NCBI RefSeq assembly: GCF_018304965.1 | Contig: NZ_JAGQED010000013.1 | Coordinates: 43,177-107,176 of the forward strand | Origin: Collimonas antrihumi | GTDB taxonomy: Bacteria > Pseudomonadota > Gammaproteobacteria > Burkholderiales > Burkholderiaceae_D | Direction of reading: 5' to 3' | Length of the DNA stretch: 64,000 nucleotides | Shown here: in pieces, positions 57,937-64,000 of the stretch | How positions within the stretch are numbered: the stretch's first letter is position 1 | Layout of the letters: each line of letters begins with the position of its first letter | The notes under the pieces: model-generated | The model's database searches: none | What the model saw: only the letters and a program-made list of their open reading frames with translations | What the model was told of the DNA's origin: nothing | Made by a program: the position numbers and the translations under genes

Positions 57937-58614
57937 GTCATTCAAATACGCATCACAATGCTGATTTTTTAATCGGCCATATACTTCAGTAATACCCCCT
58001 TGCATCAAAAATGCCGTAAAAAAGCATATTCCAACAGCGCATCAATTCAATAGTACTCCGGCATAAGTTCGCGGTTTTGCTATCTGATAATCAGTAACGC
58101 CAATTCAAACAGCTTTTCAAAATCCAGTTTTCTATGGAAATAATTCCTATCGTCTCGAGATATTGAGTCTGTAGGACATTTGATCTATCGATTTGGATGC
58201 GCTAGAAGAGGTTTTGAGCGGTTTATTGGGGGTGGGTAATGGGTGAGGTGCGGCAATTTATTTTGATGCATTCAAAGCGTTTATAGCAAGTCGCAATCGT
58301 GGATTTGAAATTTTAATTTAAAACATCAAAGAAGTTGGTACTTATTGCAAATTCCGGCTTGGTTGGCGGTAGAAAATATGTACCAACATTCGCTCTGTTA
58401 GAAGATGTTCCAATTTTCGTGAAATTTACGAAATTCCCTCTATGGTAATCGGCAATTTTATTGTCGCCAATTATCTATTTTTTAAATTTAAAATGAAATG
58501 ACCCAAATGCATAACCTAAAAGGCTTGCAAGGGAATTTATTGTCCTAAAAATTTTATTGTATTAGTAAGTGATCTATTCAGATAACTAATTCAAACAAGC
58601 TAAAGAAGGTAACT
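57937..58614. other. 678-bp AT-rich noncoding region
   Basis: No credible gene. Holds an inverted pair GTTGGTAC (58334-58341) / GTACCAAC (58382-58389) and a TTTCGT (58417) / ACGAAA (58430) dyad, upstream of the HUH-type gene. These could belong to a replication origin or a structured leader RNA. Confidence 0.5.
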
Positions 58615-59241
58615 ATGGTAAAAGAAGAAACAAAAATTACGTTAATGAATGGCGGTATGCACAGCCAAAAAGCCTATGCAAAGATGAAGGCCATGCTCAC
58701 CGAGCACAGCTATGTACACCCCCGGCTTTATCATCTTGTTTTAATGGGCAGCGAGATAAAAAAAGAGTATTTATCTCATTTAAAGGCACTACGCTTTGAA
58801 CTAAGAAGGAACAATATTCCTTGTAAGTGGAGGGGTTGTATAGAAGTCGATGAAACCAAAGGATTGCACTATCATGTATTTTTTTTAGTTGAAGCGAAAT
58901 ACATAAATCCTTGTTCTATCCTCAATCACAACAAACAAGGGTGGTTGAATATAATGTCTCTAAAAAGAGGTATTAAGTACTACATTGCGCCACCAAAATC
59001 CCCAATTCACCATGCAAAAGACGGCAGCCAGTTAAACTACGCCACTTTAGCAGGTGAGAAATTAGCCGATTGCCTAATCTGGATATCCTACTTGGTAAAG
59101 AAAAGATCAAAGCCAACTGATATCTCGAATATCTATTCTGGTTCCAGGGAGAGGAAGTCTGGCAGTAAGCAGTCAGGTTTGAGGAAGCCACCAAGAAACA
59201 AAAGAGTCGGGTTTGGAGACTCCAATCTTTTTTTTATATAG
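58615..59241 (+). CDS. inovirus Gp2/YagK-YfjJ-like HUH replication protein
   Basis: 208 residues. The central part YHLVLMGSEIKKEYLSHLKA then WRGCIEVDETKGLHYHVFFL carries an HxH pair (HYH near residue 83), the metal-binding HUH motif, and a downstream SYLVKK that could be the YxxK nucleophile motif. This resembles the YagK/YfjJ C-terminal (inovirus Gp2) family found in satellites and small integrative elements, proposed to start rolling-circle replication. The C-terminus is basic. AAGAAGGT ribosome site; AT-rich codons. Assignment to the family is moderate. Confidence 0.7.
   Translation: MVKEETKITLMNGGMHSQKAYAKMKAMLTEHSYVHPRLYHLVLMGSEIKKEYLSHLKALRFELRRNNIPCKWRGCIEVDETKGLHYHVFFLVEAKYINPCSILNHNKQGWLNIMSLKRGIKYYIAPPKSPIHHAKDGSQLNYATLAGEKLADCLIWISYLVKKRSKPTDISNIYSGSRERKSGSKQSGLRKPPRNKRVGFGDSNLFFI
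59204..59236 (+). terminator. terminator overlapping the end of the HUH-type gene
   Basis: GAGTC (59204-59208) pairs with GACTC (59218-59222) and is followed by AATC and nine T. It lies within the last codons of the gene. Confidence 0.5.
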
Positions 59242-59445
59242 GCATTTGTCAGAGATTTAATGTGCCGAATTAGTTATTTTTGGTAGTTTAAGAGTGAAGG
59301 GCGAGTCAAATGATAGCTAATTTCATATTGCAATATAAATTAGACCAAAATTTATTCTATAAATGTGTTTGCGCCTCTATGGTGCAGCACATATCATGCA
59401 AAATATTTTGCGCAGTATTGAGGATGTGATTATAGATCCGCTAAG

Positions 59446-60456
59446 CTAGTCATTATATTCGTGGATATCTTCTAAGTAAGAAAGTACCACTCTAAACTCT
59501 CTAACGCATTGTTCGTCATCCTCTTCGGTAGATTCAATGATTTCGTCAATTGATTTCTGTACGTGCAGGGAAATAACATCTTTTCTTTCGACAATAACTT
59601 GATGTAACACATCAGGAATTGGAGTATCGAAGCATAGGCCCAAGACGAGAGATGTAATACACGAATAGATAATATTCGCTTCATCAAATAGAAACCTATG
59701 CTGCTTATCTGGAAGCTCGTTTTTTTGGTTTTTGAGAAATAGCGACAAAGCCTTGTTGGCATTTGAGTAATGTTTTTGATCCGTGAAGATAGAGCCCATT
59801 AGCCAGTAGCAGTAGGCATTTCCTCTCCGAGCACCTTCCTTATAATAACTTAGCGCCTTTTCTTTACTCTTTGCTGTACCTATTCCGTACTCATGCGCTT
59901 CTCCTATCTTCGCATAAGCCGCTAGGCTTCCTAACTTTGCAGCCTTGCTATACAAACGTAGCGCTTCCGCATAATCTTGGATGGTGTCGCCGTGTCCATA
60001 GCGGTAATTCTCTGCCTCTTCAAACAGCGGATACCACAGATATGATTCCGGAAGAAAGTCATCCTCAAGAATTAGGTCGTCTAGTTCATCTTGGCCGTGC
60101 TCGCCAAAAAGCTCATCTTCTTCGTCGGTGTATGCCGCTGGCAATGCTTCACTCCCCTGAATTGCACCTGGGGCTAAAGTGATGGCCTTAACGACTTCGC
60201 TAACTGGTGCGCTGAAAAATTCACGGTTGGCAGAAATTCGAAATCCTTTTTGCTCAAGTAGCGCGTGGACAAAATTTTCAGCAGCAGTGCAGTCCTCAAA
60301 AAGCTGCTCGTAGACGACAATGAACGCTGTAGGTAGGCTTGTCACTCCGGAAAGCTCCCGTGCCCGTTCCGCACTGCTGCGAGTCGTTTTTCCAACTTTG
60401 ACAGCATTTGGCATCGAGCCGTTTGCGAGTACGTAGATGTATCCAATATCTTTCAT
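59446..60456 (-). CDS. GIY-YIG (T5orf172-type) nuclease domain fused to Sel1 repeats
   Basis: 336 residues. The first 100 residues form a T5orf172/GIY-YIG domain: GYIYVLANGSMPNAVKVGKT then TRSSAERARELSG, with the GYIY and VKVGK pair standing for GIY-YIG, arginine in the next helix and a catalytic-type Glu in NREFF near 82. An acidic linker (about 110-140) leads to Sel1-like repeats (about 145-250) such as ALRLYSKAAKLGSLAAYAKI and ALSYYKEGARRGNAYCYWLM, then a helical, acidic tail. Nuclease plus protein-interaction repeats, on an island, is compatible with defence, but this is inference. Single gene; AT-rich. Confidence 0.8.
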   Translation of the reverse strand: MKDIGYIYVLANGSMPNAVKVGKTTRSSAERARELSGVTSLPTAFIVVYEQLFEDCTAAENFVHALLEQKGFRISANREFFSAPVSEVVKAITLAPGAIQGSEALPAAYTDEEDELFGEHGQDELDDLILEDDFLPESYLWYPLFEEAENYRYGHGDTIQDYAEALRLYSKAAKLGSLAAYAKIGEAHEYGIGTAKSKEKALSYYKEGARRGNAYCYWLMGSIFTDQKHYSNANKALSLFLKNQKNELPDKQHRFLFDEANIIYSCITSLVLGLCFDTPIPDVLHQVIVERKDVISLHVQKSIDEIIESTEEDDEQCVREFRVVLSYLEDIHEYND

Positions 60457-60554
60457 TAAATGCCCGTCGTCTTTTCGTATTCTGAAAATTCTATAAAACA
60501 GCCATCCATGGCTTTAAATAAAACCGAAATTCGTACTCAGAGCGAAACCGGAAA

Positions 60555-61526
60555 TCAATTCGTGACGAATTGCGCAATCCGGTTTTTATACGCTTCGAGC
60601 ATACAAGTCTCATCGTTACATTGGTCCCGTTCATTTTTTAGCCAAGCATTTTGTTGAAGTTGAAGCGTGTCTTTGTCGGAGGAATGAAGAAGCGCTGTCC
60701 TATATGCTCTCGTGAGCTTCATGTCCGCCTGAGATAGTTCATGGCTGGCACAAATGAGATGTTCAGACTTGGTTGAAGCCCTTCCACAGTCGAAGCTCGG
60801 AGACCAAGTGGTTGCAAAGTTATTTGAATTTGAAACTGCTACCGGCACACTTGGTGCTGGTGCTGGTGCTGGTGCTGGTGCTGGTGCTGGTGCTGGCGGT
60901 GTAGCGACCGGCAAATTGGCGATTTGAGACGGCTGTTTTACTGGTTCTGCTTGCGCTGGACTTGTTGTTGGTTGCAGGCTATTCACTTCAACAGCGACAG
61001 GTGGACTCTTCACCACAGTAGCGACAGGCCGACTGTTCATTTGTGTGGCTAGAATATACGCTTTGTCAGCTTTCACTCTATCAACAAGAGCTTGTGCTTC
61101 TTCAGCTTTCACTCTCTCAGCTTTTGCGCGCAAAACTTCGGGATTTGATTTCGGGCTAATATAGCCCGCCAGAATGAACATAAGGAGAAAAGCAAACCAA
61201 ACTCCTACAATCTGGGGTCCAAACATCCAAAACAATTTCTTCGAAAACATGTCCTGCGCGCCGCTTGCAAATATGAAGTCAGGGTGCGCAAAACGTCGAA
61301 ACGCGTCGCCTAAATTCCAAGCAATTGGTCCTACCAACCAGAACCCAACACCGAAAAGCCATGCAACAGTTCCCGCCACTAAATTCCACTCGGTAAAGGC
61401 TAATATTCCGTAGCCAAAAAAGGCAATTGTGCCCAGTCCAGTACATATTAGAGCCCCTATAGAAGCTGATTTTTTGAACTTAGGATGATTCGATGCTTCT
61501 TCGGAGGAGGTGTTTAGTCCGATCAT
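60555..61526 (-). CDS. membrane protein with LprI-like (DUF1311) C-terminal domain
   Basis: 323 residues. Three hydrophobic segments in the first 125 residues (IGALICTGLGTIAFFGYGIL, LVAGTVAWLFGVGFWLVGPI, IVGVWFAFLLMFILAGYISP), a coiled-coil stretch rich in KAERVKAEE, a spacer with seven Ala-Pro repeats, and a C-terminal domain with SFDCGRASTKSEHLICASHE, LTRAYRTAL and NERDQCNDETCMLEAYKNRI, the cysteine pattern of LprI/DUF1311 proteins, some of which inhibit lysozyme. Probably the C-terminal domain is extracytoplasmic. Role on the island unknown. Confidence 0.72.
   Translation of the reverse strand: MIGLNTSSEEASNHPKFKKSASIGALICTGLGTIAFFGYGILAFTEWNLVAGTVAWLFGVGFWLVGPIAWNLGDAFRRFAHPDFIFASGAQDMFSKKLFWMFGPQIVGVWFAFLLMFILAGYISPKSNPEVLRAKAERVKAEEAQALVDRVKADKAYILATQMNSRPVATVVKSPPVAVEVNSLQPTTSPAQAEPVKQPSQIANLPVATPPAPAPAPAPAPAPAPSVPVAVSNSNNFATTWSPSFDCGRASTKSEHLICASHELSQADMKLTRAYRTALLHSSDKDTLQLQQNAWLKNERDQCNDETCMLEAYKNRIAQFVTN
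60853..60894. repeat. GGTGCT hexamer tandem repeat, seven copies
   Basis: Perfect hexamer array encoding the Ala-Pro spacer of the membrane protein. Such arrays change copy number by slippage in steps that keep the frame. Confidence 0.85.
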
Positions 61527-61646
61527 GTGGCTTGTCCTGACGTTGTTATTTTGGTGTCCCTAGTTCCGCTGAGATATCAGACGGGCTCGCAAGATTTTAG
61601 CATTGCTACTTAAACTCTGTAGACCTAAAGTCATCAAATAATCAAC

Positions 61647-61668
61647 CTTTGGTTCGTGCAAACCAAAG
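61647..61668. promoter_or_regulatory. perfect palindrome covering the XRE gene start
   Basis: CTTTGGTT-CGTGCA-AACCAAAG, an 8+8 inverted repeat whose spacer contains the GTG start codon at 61656. It could be the operator of the XRE protein or an RNA hairpin occluding its start. Confidence 0.65.
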
Positions 61669-61895
61669 AATCTAAGCCGTCAAAACGCCAGCCTGCCAAA
61701 ATACGATTTGGTTTGGTGCTTCGTCACGCTCGGGAAGAATTACAGTTGTCGCAGGAAGTTTTAGCTGAAATGGCTGGTTTGCACCGTACCTATATTGGGC
61801 AAGTGGAACGCGGAGAAAGAAATATCTCCATTGATAACATGGAGCGATTGGCAGATGCGGTAGAACTGCCGCTTTGGGAAATGCTTCGTCCTTAA
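61656..61895 (+). CDS. small XRE-family transcriptional regulator
   Basis: 79 residues from a GTG at 61656; no in-frame ATG precedes the HTH. The helix-turn-helix is complete: [20 protein letters not shown] then [20 protein letters not shown] and [18 protein letters not shown]. The length and sequence are like controller (C) proteins of restriction-modification systems and small element repressors. It is divergent from the LprI-like membrane gene (130 bp) and convergent with the HEPN-like gene. No methyltransferase gene is in the window. Confidence 0.85.
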   Translation: MQTKESKPSKRQPAKIRFGLVLRHAREELQLSQEVLAEMAGLHRTYIGQVERGERNISIDNMERLADAVELPLWEMLRP

Positions 61896-62094
61896 CGAGG
61901 AGCGGAAGTGTCGTTGCGACAGACGCTAGTGCAAATTGACCACTGCGCTGGTTTAGGCCGACCTGTCGTGCTGGTTTGCGCCAACTTATCTTGATGGCGT
62001 TAACCTTACTACTCATGAATGACCGACCGACGCGTATTGCGCTGAGCCGCCGCCCCTAAGCGGGCAGTCATACGCAGCAACTACTTCTGGGCTA

Positions 62095-62967
62095 CTAATC
62101 GCCCGATTTTTGAACCACCACGGCCTGTCCCGGGACCAAATCGAAGTTGCAATCCTCGGGGGCGAGCCCCTTTAGCTTTAGCAGCATGATTGCATCACCC
62201 TTTAGGGCCAAATCTTCAAGCATGCATTGTTCTAAATTTTCCAAGTGCGAAAGCATGTGGAGGAACCCCGATAGAACCTCGTCGCAATCCTTGGCAAGCT
62301 GAGCTTTTGACTCCGCCACAGTTCGGATGTCCAACATCTGAATGTCCGAGTGAGCCGCCTCCGTATTCCGCAGCGTATTGACTAATGCCATGTGGTCCAT
62401 CGCGCAATGCTCAAATTCTAGGCACAGGTGAAAGGGGTGCGCCAAAGTACCAACCATCGAGACGCTGTGTGGTTGTTTGCCATTCGCCCTCTTGCAACTC
62501 GGACACGGCGATTCGAGCAATGCACCAAGAGCCATACCCTTGAACCGCTTTTCGGGAACTTGTGTGCAGTACAACAGTTGCTTAATCACTGCTTCGCAGA
62601 ACCTTGCTGCGTAAAGGACCACTTCGTTGTAGATGCGCAGCCGCTCAATCTCTGCAGCGACCTCATCGTGATCAATGGATTCCGAGTTGGTGTAGTCATG
62701 CCAAGAGTTGACAACGCGACTAAAAATAACGCCCAGTGACGCTCCACTGAATGTATATGGGTTGCTGTAGCCACCTTTACCTTCCTCCCCGCGTTCCAGT
62801 ACAAGCGAGAGGTTTCCTTTTCGTTTAAGCCACGCCCGCATCTCTGTCGCAAGCGGCAGAAAGTTGATACCAGCAATATCGGAGCCTAACCACAGAAAGC
62901 AGCGAGGCCCATATGACCACGGGTGATGTGCGCCGTGCCAGTCGCGACTAGAAGGTTCATGTGTCAT
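62095..62967 (-). CDS. hypothetical protein with HEPN-like RNxxxxH motif
   Basis: 290 residues from the ATG at 62967, with AGAGGT nine bases upstream; the frame is open to 63030. The C-terminal half is helical and holds ALVNTLRNTEAAHSDIQMLD, where R-N-x4-H matches the catalytic RX4-6H of HEPN ribonucleases, including the usual polar residue after Arg. An upstream helix VVLYAARFCEAVIKQLLYCT and a CPSCKR knuckle (about 175-180) are also seen; the first 110 residues are not recognised. HEPN proteins are common in toxin-antitoxin and anti-phage systems, so a role in element-encoded defence is possible but unproven. Confidence 0.6.
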   Translation of the reverse strand: MTHEPSSRDWHGAHHPWSYGPRCFLWLGSDIAGINFLPLATEMRAWLKRKGNLSLVLERGEEGKGGYSNPYTFSGASLGVIFSRVVNSWHDYTNSESIDHDEVAAEIERLRIYNEVVLYAARFCEAVIKQLLYCTQVPEKRFKGMALGALLESPCPSCKRANGKQPHSVSMVGTLAHPFHLCLEFEHCAMDHMALVNTLRNTEAAHSDIQMLDIRTVAESKAQLAKDCDEVLSGFLHMLSHLENLEQCMLEDLALKGDAIMLLKLKGLAPEDCNFDLVPGQAVVVQKSGD

Positions 62968-63234
62968 GCTTGCTGTACCTCTATAGGAGAGAGCCATCGT
63001 TACCGGAGTATGCACTATTGCATGTGGCAATTATTAGTGTTGCTCAAGTGCTGATAATTTTCAGCTTGATATTGATATTGCCAGCCCGTCCAACAAGGCA
63101 TACTTTCTTGTCATTCAATACCCAACGTTCTATGCCCCATAGCTTTTGTCCAACAAGTATACATTTAAGATTTTCTTTACATATTCTATAAAGTACTAAA
63201 TACTTGTTATACATAATCAAACGAGGGGAACAGA

Positions 63235-63792
63235 ATGGCAACAGGGCAGACAATCGGATACCTTCGCGTATCGACCGCTGGACAGAATTCAGCGCGGCAA
63301 CTTGACGGCATTGCGCTAGATCAAGTTTTTGAGGACAAGTGCAGTGGTAGCACGACAGATAGGCCGCAACTAACGGCCATGCTCAAACATGCTCGATCAG
63401 GCGATACAGTTGTGGTGCATGAGATAAGCCGATTAGCACGTAACACTGCCGATCTGCTCGACCTCGTAAAGCGATTGACCGGCAAAGGCGTGACGGTGTC
63501 TTTCATTAAAGAATCGATGACGTTTGCAGCAGGCAAAGATAATCCGATGAATACAATGCTACTCACCATCATCGGTGCTATCAGTGCATTCGAGTTATCG
63601 ATGATCAATGAGCGACGAGCTGAGGGCCAAGCCAAGGCACGAGCTGAAGGGAAGCACATGGGACGTACCGCGAAACTTACCGCCGACCAAATTGCAGCAA
63701 TCAAGCAACGCGCTGTAACTGAGAGCAAGACCGCGCTGGCTGATGAGTATGGAGTATCAAGAGCAACGCTGTACTCGGTATTGAAGACTTAG
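63235..63792 (+). CDS. serine recombinase (resolvase/invertase family)
   Basis: 185 residues, GAGGGGAAC before the ATG. Catalytic domain: TIGYLRVSTAGQNSARQLDG with the nucleophile Ser near 14, then VVVHEISRLARNTADLLDLV and the GAISAFELSMINERRAEGQA helix. A C-terminal helix-turn-helix follows: KTALADEYGVSRATLYSVLK. Typical small resolvase/invertase of transposons and plasmids. About 80 bp after its stop a possible insertion sequence begins. It could belong to the island or to a transposon inserted in it. Confidence 0.94.
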   Translation: MATGQTIGYLRVSTAGQNSARQLDGIALDQVFEDKCSGSTTDRPQLTAMLKHARSGDTVVVHEISRLARNTADLLDLVKRLTGKGVTVSFIKESMTFAAGKDNPMNTMLLTIIGAISAFELSMINERRAEGQAKARAEGKHMGRTAKLTADQIAAIKQRAVTESKTALADEYGVSRATLYSVLKT

Positions 63793-63873
63793 TGGATGAG
63801 TGGCGCACGTGCAGAGATGATGTCTTGCGCCGCAGCTCAGGTGCCATAGCGGTCAAATATTTTAGCCGCTTTC

Positions 63874-64000
63874 GAGCCTGTCAGATTTTCTGTGTGAACG
63901 GGGTTATGAAATAATACCGAAAGGGAAATTCCATGACCGACGTAATGACCACAAAGAAACCGAAGAAGCAGAAAGCACCTAGCCTCATCCCCGTTGATCT
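63874..64000 (+). mobile_element. left end of a probable IS256-family insertion sequence (truncated by window)
   Basis: GAGCCTGTCAGATTTTCTGT at 63874 onwards, followed by GTGAACGG, resembles the terminal repeats of IS256-family elements, and a reading frame with a transposase-like beginning starts 59 bp later. The rest lies outside the window, so this rests on partial resemblance only. Confidence 0.4.
63933..64000 (+). CDS. start of a possible IS256-family transposase (truncated)
   Basis: An ATG at 63933 after AAAGGGA gives 22 codons, MTDVMTTKKPKKQKAPSLIP then VD, to the window edge. A lysine/proline-rich start followed by SLIPxDL is seen in several betaproteobacterial IS256 transposases. 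Too little remains for a firm call. Confidence 0.35.
   Translation, partial: MTDVMTTKKPKKQKAPSLIPVD

Overview
The window looks like a chromosome segment of a Burkholderiales betaproteobacterium, most likely Oxalobacteraceae (Collimonas or a near relative). The grounds are the gene families, the Burkholderia-type trimeric porin, the rpmH-rnpA-yidD-yidC-mnmE / dnaA-dnaN-gyrB arrangement and the dispersed repeats. No 16S rRNA is present, so genus level is inference.

Layout. 0-5.6 kb: a truncated Tat-exported DUF885 protein, a membrane CHASE-PAS-GGDEF-EAL c-di-GMP enzyme translationally coupled to a periplasmic solute-binding protein, and an HU protein. 5.7-10.5 kb: a deleted GST pseudogene, two SDR/epimerase genes each divergent from a regulator (TetR, LysR), one copy of a paired-hairpin repeat, and a 267-bp MITE-like element that supplies the C-terminus of one SDR. 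10.5-15 kb: IclR regulator, N-formylglutamate amidohydrolase, YfcC-type transporter and porin, a plausible uptake-and-hydrolysis unit. 15.1-20 kb: a MocR regulator divergent from an omega-amino acid:pyruvate aminotransferase and methylmalonate-semialdehyde dehydrogenase, fitting beta-alanine catabolism. 20-36.5 kb: a divergent-type cysteinyl-tRNA synthetase, aldo/keto reductase, small enzymes, a decayed serine-glyoxylate aminotransferase next to its likely FCD-GntR regulator, gmhA, and a minus-strand run with a creatininase-like protein, a beta-propeller, a Sel1 lipoprotein and CpdB. 36.8-42.9 kb: ahpC-ahpF, a NAD-type isocitrate dehydrogenase, a DUF1326-DUF2182 pair and an orphan ABC ATPase.

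43-45.3 kb is a toxin-antitoxin cluster: a broken HigBA-like pair, a RES/Xre pair and a Phd/ParE pair, lying just before the replication-origin region (gyrB, dnaN, dnaA on minus; rpmH, rnpA, yidD, yidC, mnmE on plus). DnaA boxes occur on both sides of dnaA.

From the last bases of mnmE to the window end lies an integrated genomic island. The tyrosine integrase starts about 160 bp after the mnmE stop, the same insertion site as SGI1-type elements. It is followed by an AlpA-like regulator, an inovirus Gp2/YagK-like HUH protein, a GIY-YIG-Sel1 fusion, a membrane protein with an LprI-like tail, a small XRE regulator whose start codon sits in a perfect palindrome, a HEPN-like protein with an RNxxxxH motif, a serine recombinase and the probable edge of an IS256-family element. 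The middle of the island is much more AT-rich than the backbone. This cargo is the best place in the window for an undescribed, possibly defensive, module; that is inference from domain content only. No tRNA, rRNA or CRISPR array was seen.
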